Positions 33,799 to 44,705 are shown, counted from the stretch's first letter. The stretch is 64,000 nucleotides of DNA from Semisulcospira habei (GCA_036245525.1 BTPG01000003.1:211919945-211983944), one strand, 5' to 3'. Made by a program: numbers and translations. The notes: generated by a model from the sequence alone, not told the origin.

Positions 33799-34018
33799 CC
33801 GCCAGAAGGTAAAGTACCGAATATACCCGCCACCATGACGGCATCCACGACCAGCAGAGACAGCCGAGACAGCAGAGATAGCCGAGACAGTAGGGACAGC
33901 CGCGATAGCGCAGATAGTCGGCGGTCGGACTTCAGCAGCTTGAGTGCCGATCTCAACTTGATGTCATCACAAAACTCGGAGCTGGCGCGTCAGATGTACG
34001 AACAGTCCAAAGTCAAAG
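33799..34018 (+). CDS. Exon 3: Ser/Arg/Asp-rich linker
   Basis: Starts after CCCCGCAG and ends before GTTGGC. It enters in phase 0 and leaves after one base of a Gly codon (phase 1), which exon 4 completes with GC. The 73 codons encode PPEGKVPNIPATMTAS, then a run of DSR/SRD tripeptides (about seven), then a helical stretch DFSSLSADLNLMSSQNSELA and RQMYEQSKVK. The SRD run is a coding microsatellite (AGCCGAGACAG units) and may vary in length between individuals. No catalytic domain; likely a flexible charged linker with a short helix. Confidence 0.85.
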
Positions 34019-34084
34019 GTTGGCATGTTAACATTAATTGACTATATGTGCTAGGGTTTTATGTTTGATTCTGACATTGAACGT

Positions 34085-34165
34085 TACGGCTGAGGGCTGT
34101 AAGGTCAAAGGTCACAGTGTGCTGCTCTGTGATTTTGGATTACAGGCGAAAGATCCAAAAACCTC
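34085..34165. repeat. Family C arm relic downstream of exon 3
   Basis: GTGTGCTGCTCTGTGATTTTGG followed by GCGAAAGATCCAAAA is a decayed C hairpin, about 95 bp after the donor. Confidence 0.45.
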
Positions 34166-34196
34166 AAAGCAGCTCTCTTATGTCTGTTCATCTGCT

Positions 34197-34405
34197 TTTT
34201 GTTCTCAACGCCTGTCTTGTTTGTCTTCGTGGGTTTTTGTTCTCAACGCCTATCTTGTCTTCGTGGGTTTTTGTTCTCAACGCCTGTCTTGTCTTCGTGG
34301 GTTTTTGTTCTCAACGCCTATCTTGTCTTCGTGGGTTTTTGTTCTCAACGCCTGTCTTGTCTTCGTGGGGTTTTGTTCTCAATGCCTGTCTTGTCTTCGT
34401 GGGTT
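34197..34405. repeat. 33-bp minisatellite, about six units
   Basis: Unit TTTTGTTCTCAACGCCTGTC then TTGTCTTCGTGGG. All three plus-strand frames stay open because the unit is divisible by three. Confidence 0.9.
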
Positions 34406-34499
34406 TGAGATTTCTGTGTTATGAAATTTAAAAACTTATGGTGCGAGCTGGTGTTTATTTAAAGAGTCAATGCGTGTTTATTTGGTTCTATTAATTAAA

Positions 34500-34571
34500 A
34501 AAAAAAAATCTGCTGTGAAGTGCTCCGAGCTTTCTGTCTGTGGGTAAGGGCGCTATATAAAAACTTTGTAC

Positions 34572-34632
<61 letters not shown>
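34500..34632 (+). repeat. LINE-type tail with (ATT)n
   Basis: GAAGTGCTCCGAGC..GGGCGCTATATAAAAACTTTG and ATT repeats, as at 4.46 kb. Confidence 0.65.
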
Positions 34633-34700
34633 ATTATTATAAAACTTATGAAACACGTTTGTTTAAATCCAGATACATATTTGCATATGTAGGGAAGGGC

Positions 34701-34792
34701 TTAACCCTTTGGGTGTAGTTAGTGGTTTTAGTCGCGATGATTCATACAGGAATCATCGCGACTAAAACCCTTACCGACACCCAAAGGGTTAA
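34701..34792. mobile_element. Family F TTAA hairpin
   Basis: TTAACCCTTTGGGTGTAG on the left and ACACCCAAAGGG-TTAA on the right, both 92 bp end to end, the same length as the copy at 20114. The centre has changed from CCTGCAGG to CATACAGG. Confidence 0.85.
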
Positions 34793-35035
34793 ACAGGCGC
34801 GCCTGGCCTTCCGCTGTACCAGTAGAGGACACTCTCATTGAAACAAGGCCTGTGGTCAGTCTATGCATACGTAATGTCCCACACCCTTTGAATCACAGTT
34901 TTTTTCGACTTTCTCTTTCCTCGTTATCTTCTCCTTCTACACGTTATGGTAATAATAATAATTAATAATTACGGTATTTATCTTATAATAATTATAACTC
35001 TAAGCGCGCAAGCCCTGTTGTGCTAAAGAACCTTG

Positions 35036-35249
35036 TTAACATTTTTGGCCAGAAGGTCCCATTTCTCACATTTTGAAGGTATTGCCTAACGACTATGTCC
35101 CAGTTGTAGGAGATGGATTGATCATGATAATTCAAGGGTAGTGCCAGATTAGCTTGGCGCCTGAAGGCGCCAAGCTAATCTGGCACTGCCCTTGAATTAT
35201 CATGGTCAATGCATCTCCTGCTGTAGGGATCCGGGGCTAAATGGGTTAA
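35036..35249. mobile_element. Family A element, reverse orientation
   Basis: Right end GGGGCTAAATGGG-TTAA; the left TTAA is followed by a diverged CATTTTTGGCC. The core arms are perfect over about 40 bp except one G/A difference. Confidence 0.8.
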
Positions 35250-35403
35250 CCTGTGAAATCTGCTGAAGAAAAGCTGTGCCGGGATAGGTTATGATGGATG
35301 ACGAAGTTCGTAGCACTTAAATAATGCACTTGGCAATTTGACACACAATTTGCACGTTTTGAAATTGCCTCACATATCCTCTCCTCGCCAAATAATTTCA
35401 CTG

Positions 35404-35470
35404 AAGAAGCATAGATTCACATTAGCCCCTGCATACGCAGAGCCTCATGACATTCGTTGCCTCTTGCTCT
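35404..35470. repeat. Degraded family B hairpin
   Basis: AAGCATAGATTCACATTAGCCCC and GCCTCATGACATTCGTTGCCTC are remnants of the arms. Confidence 0.55.
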
Positions 35471-35754
35471 TTATGAAACGGTTCCATTTACTTCCATCCC
35501 CTCCCTCAGACCGAGTAAGTCATCAGGTTTCAGCCTGTGAGTATCGATAGATCTTGATTAGCCATTCCGGGCCAGAACTACCAGGGGAGGTAAGCGGGCC
35601 TGGGCGTCAAGGGAGTTAACCCATTTCCGAGCGACCGCCATGTTGTAACTGCAAATGGCTGAAAGGATGTCCCTGCTGTCAGGCACACGTCTGGTGATAA
35701 TTTTTCCTTGTTGACTGCAGCGCCCCACTATTTCATAGGTCTGAGGAATGGTGG

Positions 35755-35828
35755 AAGCTTACACTGGTTATCTCCCTCTATCTCGCTACGCGCATGCGCG
35801 TAGCGGATAGAGGGAGATAACCAGTGTC
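35755..35828. mobile_element. Family K palindrome, single copy
   Basis: ACACTGGTTATCTCCCTCTA and its exact complement meet through CGCTACGCGCATGCGCGTAGCG. The arms are almost perfect over 36 bp. No second copy is seen in the window. Confidence 0.85.
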
Positions 35829-35979
35829 AGTAAAGATTGGATGTAAAGCAAGGTAATTATCCTCTCAGCAAGCGAGACAGACTAAATAGCCTCCGATGCC
35901 GAACTTCATGCAGGCTGACTCGATTGCCGAATGGCACAGCAGGGCCTGTTTTGAGTGACCACGCTTACGAGAGGCCGCC

Positions 35980-36048
35980 TGTCATTAAAGACCATCATTT
36001 AGGTGGCTGTAGGCACCTAAATGATGGGCCTTTCATTACAGGTCACAT
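35980..36048. mobile_element. Family E hairpin
   Basis: Left CCTGTCATTAAAGACCATCA, right TGATGGGCCTTTCATTACAGG, with GGTGGCTGTAGGCACC between. A cleaner copy is at 55063-55132. Confidence 0.75.
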
Positions 36049-36513
36049 TTCTTTGCCGTTCTTGAGAGAGACCACTTTTTCCTTGAAGGCCCTTCGGAAC
36101 GACCGGTGATCTGCACAGGTTCTGCCGTGGTCTCTGCCTTCTGCATATCGACTGCGCAGACGACCGATTAGCTGGCGGCATTCACAATCACAGCTCAGCA
36201 CACAAATATTGGCCATTAAACAGCTCGGCAAAGTCAAAATGGCACGGATCACACGGTTACATTTGTTTCTGTGATCATCGCAAAAACCCATGCTCGATCA
36301 GCAAATTTCTCAGGAGACCTACAATTTTACGGGCCCTTTGTAGGCCGATGTAGCAGCAATACAGATTTATGCATTTTATAGATCTATAACGTTTTTCAGG
36401 GACTCCTGGACCTGCGTAGCTTTTTAATGCGCTTCGCGGCCAGTGAGCGAAGATTGTGTTTTTCAAATCAATTCAAAGTTACGTATCAACAGCCGTCAAA
36501 GGAACACGGATTG

Positions 36514-36519
36514 CAATGG

Positions 36520-36552
<33 letters not shown>
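36514..36552. repeat. (TGA)n microsatellite
   Basis: About 12 TGA/GAT units. Confidence 0.9.
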
Positions 36553-36553
<1 letters not shown>

Positions 36554-36719
36554 ACGGTAAAATGAAGTTTTGACAGAAAACAAATCGTCATTTTACAAAC
36601 TTGCCGTTGCTAACATCTATAGAGAAGAGGGGGGGAAAATAAATAAATAATAATAATAAAAAAAAATATTTACAAACAAAACCCAACAGCATCATTATAT
36701 ACAGGAAAAAAACCCTCAT

Positions 36720-36832
36720 CACACACACATGCACACACGCATGCACGCGCGCGCGCCGCACACACATACACCAACACACACAAACAAACACGAGCACACA
36801 CTCACACACTCGCGCGCACACACACACCAACC
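36720..36832. repeat. CA/CG-rich imperfect microsatellite
   Basis: ACACAC runs broken by GCGCGCGC and CACTC blocks. Confidence 0.75.
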
Positions 36833-36934
36833 ATCTGCATGAAATACATGAGGTACAGAAAATATTGCAGTACCTGAGAAGTACAAAGTTTGACTCATCA
36901 GTTTGAAGTACTAAGTTAGACTCATGGTGTCTCA

Positions 36935-37000
36935 GCAAGAGGTATAGATCCTCATGAGCCCCCGCAATTGCGGGGGCTCTTGAGGATCTATGCCTCTTGC
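36935..37000. mobile_element. Family B hairpin
   Basis: Arms GCAAGAGGTATAGATCCTCA and TGAGGATCTATGCCTCTTGC around CCCCCGCAATTGCGGGGG, with one TCATG to TCTTG change. Confidence 0.8.
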
Positions 37001-37118
37001 AGGTGGGGCGGTAGTCATTCTTGACTGCCATTGGACGAAGGCTGTGTTTTTGTTTTTGAAATAGCTGTAAATGTAAGCTCAAACATCCTCAGCTGTCAAA
37101 GAAACATGGACGCAAAGC

Positions 37119-37740
37119 GATTTCTTCAAGAGGTATAATTATATCCTCGTGCGGGGGCTCATGAAGCTCTATACCTCTTGCAGTTGGGCGATGTTCAATG
37201 TAAATTCATAGACAAAGATTGCCAGCCGTCAAATGAACGTGGATTGGAAAGATATTTCAGCAAAAACAGGTATAGATCTTCACGAGCGCCCGCAACTGCG
37301 TGGGCTCTTGAGGGCCTATCCTTCTTGCAGGATGTATACCTCTTGGGCGGCGTTCATTTTTCTCCGCAGCAATGGGGGAAGGGCGGAAACTTTTTGCTGA
37401 TGCGAACGATCATCTTTCCAATCATGGATTTTGACGTCTGGCTTGTATCTTACTCAGTGACCCCGCACGGCGTGCTACCCTTGGAATCGCCTCTCGCACG
37501 ATTCATAGCAGCGTGTGCATCGTGAATGTCCGTGACGTTGTCATTGCCACTGGGTATGATACACCCCACACGTCAAACTCCACGATTAGATAGGAGATGA
37601 TAAGATGATGATTTGCATCAACGGCAGCCTTCCTTCTTAACCCTTTCAGTTATAAATAAAAAACGAACAGCGACTAAGAGGTATGGATCCTCAGTGCCCG
37701 ACTGCAAGAGGTATAGATTTATCCCTCTTGCCGAAACCTC
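37119..37740. repeat. Cluster of three broken family B copies
   Basis: Copies at 37119-37183 (left arm shortened to CAAGAGGTATAATTATATCCTC), 37257-37335 (arms diverged, right arm duplicated as ATACCTCTTG) and 37670-37740. The repeated flank GTCAAA..GAACATGGA suggests local duplication of a whole B element. Confidence 0.65.
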
Positions 37741-37884
37741 TTTCCATAATGATCAGTTAGAAAAAGGTCAAATTAGATGACACTTGCACGCAAACATGTC
37801 ACAGTCTGTAAAGTCAGAATGAAAATATCGGCATCATCCACGAGAATACGCAACAGCAGGAGTTACATCGATCTTGATAGTTAA

Positions 37885-38335
37885 ATGGTAGTGCTTTTAT
37901 TTGGAATGCGCTTCCCGACCATGTAAAATCCACCTCCTCGCTAGCCTGTTTTAAAAAGGGTCTCTGCAAATATTTTGTGGATCACTCGTAGGGATGCCTT
38001 AACCCCTTGTATTATATGTTTCTTTTCATGCTGGGTCCAACTTGTTCCCAATTAAGTCTGTTATCCTTTTCATTTATTATTTGGACTACTTAGCTCTGTC
38101 TATGTGTGAAGGGGGGCGGGTGGAGTGGGGGGGGGGGTGTCTGTGAGTCTATGAGTATGTCTGTCTATGTGAACAGTGTTGTCATCTGTTTGCAAGTATT
38201 ATGTTTACTTATATGTATGTATATTTGTAGTTAGTCTTGTAGTTGCTAGCAACGGCAGGTTTGTAAAATGGCTGTGTCGATGACGATGTCAATGCCTAAA
38301 CCGTTGTAAAATAAAGTTTCATTGATTCATTGATT
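37885..38335 (+). pseudogene. CR1/L2-like LINE 3' end, third copy
   Basis: FIWNALPDHVKSTSSLACFK, then KGLCKYFVDHS and a stop, resemble a CR1/L2 C-terminus. The 3' UTR includes a G-rich tract and ends with a TTGATTCA-type tail. Confidence 0.75.
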
Positions 38336-38379
38336 CAGCCAGACCTGATAGGTGCCAAATGTGTAAAATGTGGAGCAGG

Positions 38380-38445
38380 ACCCAGCGAAGAAAGAAACAC
38401 GCTTAGACAAGACAGTTACAACACTGTTACTATTTCGGGTTAAAA
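38380..38445. repeat. Family N single arm
   Basis: GAAGAAAGAAACACGCTTAG then ACAAGACAGTTACAACAC is one N arm; no partner is nearby. Confidence 0.6.
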
Positions 38446-38867
38446 AAAAAAAATTTCAAAATAGACCTGCAAACAAGGACACAATTTTCAGCTTAAATTT
38501 TCATGAAGAGAAGATGCAATATTCAACTATTTTTTCTCCATTTCATTAAAAGCAAAGTTTGTGATAGGCACATACCAGACTGGCGACTAAATTATTCATT
38601 CATTCGTTTCAGACCTCGTTCATTCAAGGTTTTCAATACACACATTTATCCCAGACGGCTCAAACGATTCAAGTTTTTTTCCGTTTTCACTCGCGCCTAC
38701 CTCTTATTAACCAGGACAAACAGCTGGACTGAAATCATGTGGATATAGAGAGGCGGATGTCCCCAGGGGGTTCCGAGCGCCGAAGGATAACCGTCAGCTC
38801 CCCACCCTCTTCCCTTCCTCCTCCTCCACCCTCCCTCCACTCAAATGTGGCCTCTTACTGCATGCAA

Positions 38868-38932
38868 GAGGCATACACTCTCATGGGATCCTGCGGCTGC
38901 AAGGTGCCGGGAGTGTATGCCTCCTGCTGATG
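38868..38932. mobile_element. Family B variant hairpin
   Basis: Left GCAAGAGGCATACACTCTCATG, right GGGAGTGTATGCCTCCTGC. The arms share ACACTC/GAGTGT, not the usual AGATCC/GGATCT, another matched change. Confidence 0.7.
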
Positions 38933-39058
38933 AAGTAGGCTGGCTGAATCCATTGAATCGATGGAATTCGTGAACTTCGTGCATTTTCTGATCTACGCAT
39001 GTTTTATGGATAGGGTCAGTTATGAAACAAGAGTCAGTAGATATCGCTTGTGTTTCTG

Positions 39059-39102
39059 AGGAATCGTCGCGACAAAAACCGGTACGGACAAGCAAAGTAT
39101 TT
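39059..39102. repeat. Family F right-arm relic
   Basis: GAATCGTCGCGACAAAAACC then GGTACGGACAAGCAAAG resembles the right arm of F. Confidence 0.5.
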
Positions 39103-39448
39103 AAACTTCCTTTTTTTTTGACAGCAAGTCATTTATTTGCATCATTCTAACTGTAATTGGGGAGATCGTGGAGGGTTCAGCCTGTGATTTGTCCCTGCTT
39201 TTTTTTAATCAATTCTTAAAAACACATCATCGATTTGTATCTGTGTTCCTGTAATGAGGAAGGCCTCTGGGGGTTCAGGCTGTGACTGCTGCCCCTATTT
39301 TTCGGGATCATTCTCGCCCAGATACTTCGACCCATTTCCCCAATTTCGGCCCAGGGCCCACGACCGAACGAGACACTCGACCCGAATTCCTCTCATAAAA
39401 AAAAACACCAGATTGCGTGCTCGTCTGTGATTCCAGACCTTACGGCAG

Positions 39449-39510
39449 TGTGCTGGTCTGTGATTTTGGCTCTGTAGAGCCGTAAGGACCAAAATCACAG
39501 ATCTGCACAC
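39449..39510. mobile_element. Family C hairpin, preceded by a C half copy
   Basis: GTGTGCTGGTCTGTGATTTT and AAAATCACAGATCTGCACAC with a short centre. At 39418-39446 another left arm (TCGTCTGTGATTCCAGACCTTACGGC) is joined in tandem. Confidence 0.75.
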
Positions 39511-39792
39511 ATTTTTGCACGATCTGTTGAACCCTGGATTCTGCACTGTGGTGCTCATGTCCGCGTGAAATTTTATTACACCACTAATCGAGTTTTCTAT
39601 GAGACTAATCGAACTGGGGTTGGGGGATGCGGTGATACACAGGCGCGTGAGAGCAAGGATACCTCCAGTATCGCCTCTTTCCTTTTTTAGCCCGTTACAT
39701 ACTGAGGCTGATTAAAAAAAAAATGCTTATTGCCCTAGGGAAAGTCATTACAGATACATCATTTTATTTCAAGGGTGGTGCCAGGATAGCCT

Positions 39793-40262
39793 GAAATGAA
39801 ATGTTTTCGAAGGCTTCTTGGCATTTCGTACAGAGATCACACTACGAACGAGGAAATGGGAAGCAGAATCAGGCAAGCCATCGGGCTCTATGAAGACCTA
39901 CTAGCCATTGTGAAAAAAAAAAACGCAAACTGAAGTGGTATAGGCATGTCACGCGTTCAGCAGGGCTTGCCAAAACAATCCTGCAAGGCACTGTGCAAGG
40001 AGGACGAAGGAGAGGAAGACGGAGGAAAAGATGGGAGGACAATATCTCAGAGTGGACAGGACTGAAGCTGGGCGACACACTAAGAATGGCAGTGAACAGA
40101 GAGGAATAGAGGGAGCTGGTTGTCAAGTCATCAGTGGTGCCCTAACGGTCGGCAAGACTACGGGATACAGATGCACAGGCGCATGAGAGCGGGAATGCCT
40201 CCAGTATCGCCTCTTTCCTTTCTTAGTTGCCTGCTCGGCGTTAAACCCAAATAACTAACTAA
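39793..40262 (+). pseudogene. 5'-truncated LINE, reverse-transcriptase C-terminus
   Basis: Encodes the conserved LINE tail: RLLGISYRDHTTNEEMGSRI, LYEDLLAIVKK, RKLKWYRHVTRSAGLAKTIL, RWEDNISEWTGLKLGD. One frameshift lies in an A run at 39914-39925. It ends in GGCGTTAAACCCAAATAACT and (AACT)n. This is a different LINE lineage from the CR1/L2 ends above. Confidence 0.88.
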
Positions 40263-40380
40263 CTCTTTCCTTTCTTAGCCCATTACATACTGAGGCTGAT
40301 TGAAAAAAAAATAAAAAAATTAAAATGCGTATTGCCCTTTGAAGGCATCATTACAGATTAGGACAAAGATCCATCATTTT

Positions 40381-40454
40381 ATTTCAAGGGTGGCGCCAGG
40401 AGAGCTTGGCGCCTCAGGCGCCAAGCTATCCTGGCACCGCCCTTGAAGTATCAT
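40381..40454. mobile_element. Family G hairpin
   Basis: ATTTCAAGGGTGGCGCCAGG and CCTGGCACCGCCCTTGAAGT around TTGGCGCC. A left-half duplicate of this copy lies at 39770-39792. Confidence 0.75.
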
Positions 40455-40639
40455 ATTCAAATTTATTTTCAAGCAACAGTGTATCGGGATGAAAAGGGTT
40501 AAACTCTGTCCAGTAACGTACGTACTTCAGACTACATTCCTAGTGACCTGAACAATTGTTGTCCATTGAAGCGGCGGTCGAGGGGGTGCACAACCCGGCC
40601 AGCAAGTTACTGCTCAGATGACCGTAACCATTGTCATAA

Positions 40640-40741
40640 GGGCCCCCGGTAAGGACACGTCTTCTGGCCGTGAACGGCCGCAGTGCGCAGGCCCATTGCG
40701 GCCGTCGGCGTGGGCCGCCCGAGGATTATTGTTTACTGGGG
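40640..40741. repeat. Degraded family D hairpin
   Basis: GTGAACGGCCGCAGTGCGCA and GCCCATTGCGGCCGTCGGCG face each other; the outer arms are diverged. Confidence 0.6.
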
Positions 40742-40898
40742 GAAAGTGGGGCGTAGGCTCGAACCCCGCTTGCGCCAACCTTGTGATGAGGCAAGCACGC
40801 CATAAAATCGTCATGCGTGACTGGTCTTTCTTCTCTTCTCTTAACCCTTACCATTCGGAATACACCATGCAGTGTGTGAAATAAAGTTTGACTAAAAT

Positions 40899-40968
40899 AG
40901 TTCAAGGGTGGTGCCAGGATAGCTTGGCGCCTCTAGGCGCCAAGCTATTCTGGCACCACCCTTGAACT
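40899..40968. mobile_element. Family G hairpin
   Basis: AGTTCAAGGGTGGTGCCAGG and CTGGCACCACCCTTGAACT with TTGGCGCC centre; one arm mismatch (GGATAGC/GCTATTC). Confidence 0.8.
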
Positions 40969-40984
40969 AAAGCCATGGGTCCAT

Positions 40985-41650
40985 ATCCTTATCTGTCAGT
41001 ACTATTATGTAGCTGGCATGTGGCAGTGTACAGATTTGAAGCGTTTAACCTCCAGTGTGATAAGGGTTAGTTCTTGTTTTAAGAACTTCCATCTTTGAGA
41101 TCCGTGAGAGAAGCGGTCGTCGTGGAACGTGAAAGGTCAAATAAGCTTTTCGTGATCTGTGAAAACGTCTTGGCTGTTCGTGAAACGTGGAAGTTAAGTG
41201 GCTGGACTGTATATTTCATTCAGAAACCTCATCAACCACCCCGCTCCCTGCTTCCCCCACAGTTTTCGGGGCCAGTGAAAGAGCTTATGAAAGCCATGCT
41301 TTATCTCTTCATGACCTCTTTTATCGTGAATTGTTAACGTTATTTTATTTATTTATTTTTTGTTGGGGGTGGGGGGGGGGGGGGAGGGGATTCGTCATTC
41401 GTGAATGGCAAATAAACAGTCGTGAATCCGTGATGGTATCCCCCACCCCTGTGATGCGTTGCTCCGTGATACAATAACATGCATTCGGTCCACACATTGG
41501 TTTGTTTTTTCCCCGGCTTTCCTCACGCAGCAAAACTGGTCAAATTGTTACACTGTAGCGACGCATTTTCCTCGTTGAAGGCAGCCCTAATTCCCCCTCG
41601 TTGGACAGTAAAGTTGTACAAATATGTTTACAAATGATGAAGTGCATAAC
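40985..41650. other. Unassigned intronic stretch
   Basis: No exon. Several short GTGAA..CGTG repeats and a G-rich tract (41366-41390) are present. Confidence 0.4.
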
Positions 41651-41654
41651 AGAG

Positions 41655-41736
41655 TTAATTTCAGAACTTGTCGTTTGACCGATCTCAGCTGATACATCGG
41701 CTGAGATCGGTCAAACTGCAAGTTCTTCAGAATTAA
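41655..41736. mobile_element. Family L TTAA palindrome, single copy
   Basis: TTAATTTCAGAACTTG and CAAGTTCTTCAGAATTAA at the ends, with GTTTGACCGATCTCAGC and GCTGAGATCGGTCAAAC inside. TTAA at both edges, 82 bp. Confidence 0.8.
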
Positions 41737-41982
41737 TACAGAACCTATAGAATTACTGCCACTGGAAGTTTAAGGTATAACCATCCTCAGCTGATTCACC
41801 ATCAAGCGCTTGTGCTGCGGTATAATCGAGGAATGTTCACACAGAAACCATTACAGTCACGCGGCAAGGAACAATGTGAAAATGGGAGCGAAATGCTCTG
41901 TTGTCTGTATCGACGTTTAGCGTCTATTAACTGCATTTATTTTCTAACCGGCAACACGCGCCTGACACACGATACTACGATT

Positions 41983-42302
41983 ATAGGCGCCAAGCTATTC
42001 TGACGCCATCCTTGAACTGTCATGGTCTGTCTTTCGCTCACTTTAATGTGGTCTCATGTGAATAGGCGCCAAGCTATTCTGACGCCTTCCTTGAAATGTC
42101 ATGGTCTGTCAGTCTTTCGCTCACTTTAATGTGGTCTCATGTGAATATGCGCCAAGCTATTCTGACGCCTTCCTTGAAATGTCACGGTCTGTCTCTCGCT
42201 CACTTTAATGTGGTCTCATGTAAATAGGCGCCAAGCTATTCTGACGCCATCCTTGAAATGTCGTGGTCTGTCTTTTGCTCACTTTAATGTGGTCTCATGT
42301 GA
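41983..42302. repeat. ~79-bp tandem repeat made of a family G half element
   Basis: Four units of GGCGCCAAGCTATTCTGACG, a CCTTGAAATGTCATGGTCTG segment and GCTCACTTTAATGTGGTCTC. Each unit begins at the hairpin centre and contains only the right arm plus flank. Confidence 0.85.
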
Positions 42303-42339
42303 CAATTTCAAAGTTTTCACAACACGATGTCGATTTGCC

Positions 42340-42416
42340 ATGACAGTTCAAGGATGGTGCCAGAATAGCTTGGCGCTTAGAGGCGCCAAGCTATTTTGGC
42401 ACCTCCTTTGAACTAT
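42340..42416. mobile_element. Family G hairpin following the half-element array
   Basis: CATGACAGTTCAAGGATGGT and the facing ACCTCCTTTGAACTATCGT with TTGGCGCTTAGAGGCGCCAA between; arms diverged at several sites. Confidence 0.7.
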
Positions 42417-43020
42417 CGTCGGGCGGTCTGTCACTTGAACTTTAATGCAATTCCAAAACTTGAGAATTTGGACAGCGTCAAAGTTGTGTCAAAGCGACCT
42501 TCTCCAGGGAATAATGGAGTAATAATTATTTCTCAGCATCTCCTTTGTTAATGCTCTGAGTGTGTCTTACAATAATACTGGACAAAAGCTTACCTAGCTT
42601 ATGATGTTTGAATATCGGAAACTGGAAGACGTTTCTGCTCGTCTAATCCATTGTACTTTCCACTCACGCGAGCCAGGGGCAGTGGAAAACCTTTTGTTGT
42701 TGTTGTTGTTGTTGCAAGTCGTACTCCCACGAATTGTGAAAAAAGGTGGAAAAGTATGAGTTGAGGCAAGAGGACATTGTGTCGGCGAACTTTTAGCAAG
42801 CAGACCCCGCCCTGGAGCAAATCCTTCAAAGCTTAGCAATGTGAAAAGATGTTGCAAGTATCTGGCCATGACATAGAATAATAAATTTACCAGATTACAA
42901 TTGTGTGACAAATGAAACCCCCTCCCTGCCACTGTGCAAACGTGTTTGTTTATCCGAAATCTTTCTTCATTGAAAGACTAAAATCCAACACCGGCCAAGA
43001 AACAGGGATACAAATTGTCT
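42417..43020. other. Unassigned intronic stretch
   Basis: No exon or recognised element, apart from a short TTG repeat near 42693-42714. Confidence 0.4.
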
Positions 43021-43022
43021 CA

Positions 43023-43127
43023 GCAAGAGGCATAGATCCTCAAGAGCCCCCGCATTCGCGGGCACTCATGAGTATCTATGCCTCTTGCAATTGGACCTTG
43101 TTCACGTTTTATCAGTGAAGGAGTTAA
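43023..43127. mobile_element. Family B hairpin with right TTAA end
   Basis: Arms GCAAGAGGCATAGATCCTCA and TGAGTATCTATGCCTCTTGC. The element ends ATCAGTGAAGGAG-TTAA at 43124-43127. Confidence 0.78.
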
Positions 43128-43464
43128 CCTATATAATTCGTCTGATAACCGCGCACACGTGTTCCATAGCAGTGTTGAATCGCCGCTCGACTTTGGTCCT
43201 GCCGGCCCTCTACCGGTCCACCCCGCGTTGCCCCCCCCCCCCTACAACACCAGGTTAAATCTGCTAGTCCCCCATACATTTTTGAATGTCAGATGGGACA
43301 GTAAGCTGGACTGAGTAGAGGTAGCACACGTGTTCCTTTTGACATACAGGACTAACCCCAAAATAAAATAAGTTCTCAGGGTCACCCTGGTCAGCCCCAC
43401 CGGGTGGGTTTTAACCTCCATTCTGGGGCATGTGTTTCTGTCTACCCTTGGTCCATTCACCTGT

Positions 43465-43525
43465 GCACGTCCTGAGAAAGCCTTGTTGCTGTCGGGACGT
43501 TAAGCAATGTACAATCAATCAATCC
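43465..43525 (+). repeat. Retroelement 3' tail
   Basis: CACGTCCTGAGAAAGCCTTG then GGGACGTTAAGCAATGTACA and AATC repeats. The same tail recurs at 44706-44770, so two insertions of one SINE or LINE family end here. Confidence 0.6.
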
Positions 43526-43565
43526 ATTCACCTGTATTTTCCTTTTTAAACTCCCCCAACTGTCT

Positions 43566-44441
43566 GTGCTGCCTGTAGCTCTTGATATTGGATGTGTGTT
43601 GCTAAATGTCAAATTTGCAGATGACACCGCAGTTGTAGATCTGTCAAACTCAGATGCTGACTACTTCGCAGAAGTGGGTCAGTTTGTTTCATGGTGTCAT
43701 AACAACCATCTACAGTTGAACATAGGCAAGACTGAGGAGATGGTTGTCGACTTTCGGAAGCCTGGCAGTGGGCCAACTTCCGGGAGCCCACTCCCACTTC
43801 CTCAGTCCCTGGTGATTGACGGCACTTTTGTCACACGCACAGAGGTTTACAAATACTTAGGGACCTTGATTGATTCACAGCTATCCTTCACCGACAACAC
43901 AGACCTCATCTTTAAGAAAGCCCAAGGGAGACTGTATATGCTGCGCAAACTCCGCTCCTTTGATGTGAGCCCGAAAATCTTCAGGCAGTTCTACCTCTGC
44001 TTTATAGAAAGCATTCTTACATTCTCCTTTGTCTCATGGTTCGGCTCCCTGGGCGAGAAGAACTTTAGGAAGCTGAATAAGATAATCAGGCTTAGTGAGA
44101 AAATCGTTGGGGGCAGGTTGGAGAGCCTTGACGGCCTCTACAGGACGAGAATGATACGCAAGGGCCTGAGGCTGGCAGCTGACACTTCCCACTGCCTTTC
44201 TAAGCACCTTCAAAAGCTCCCGTCTGGCCGTAGGTTCAAGGCTCCTCTTGTTAAAACCAAACGCTACAAGGGCAGCTTTGTACCCTCGGTCATCCGTCTC
44301 CTAAATGAAGAGTGTGTTAACTAGCGTATCTCTCTCTCTCCTTGTTGACGCCGTCGAGGAACTTGCACCTCAGATGTCGCAGTGGCATCTTGCAAGTGAC
44401 AGACTCACTCCTATACCACTAACAATGTACACTGTGGTCAT

Positions 44442-44476
<35 letters not shown>

Positions 44477-44592
44477 CAACCATTGTTATAATGTGGCTAA
44501 AACCGTACGCGCGCTTGTGATCCCAACGAAAGAAAATTTGTCGGCTAGACTGACACAATAAAGTATTTGAATTGAATTGAATTGAATTGAAA
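43566..44592 (+). pseudogene. 5'-truncated LINE with intact RT C-terminal half
   Basis: An uninterrupted frame of about 250 codons encodes KFADDTAVVDLSNSDADYFA (RT catalytic FADD), NIGKTEEMVVDFRK, YKYLGTLIDSQLSF, GRLYMLRKLRSFDVSP and KLPSGRRF, ending at TAG 44324. A 3' UTR with a ~34-T run and a TTGAA-type tail follows. Lack of stops suggests a fairly recent insertion. It belongs to the APE-type LINEs; the clade is not settled. Confidence 0.88.
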
Positions 44593-44705
44593 TGGTCTTA
44601 GGTTTATTTAGCGTATGAGACCGGTTGGCGACATACATTCAATATTCTGTTTGGTTGGTTTTTTTTTTTTTTGTTTTTTTTTTTTTTTTTTTTTTTGACA
44701 AGCAG

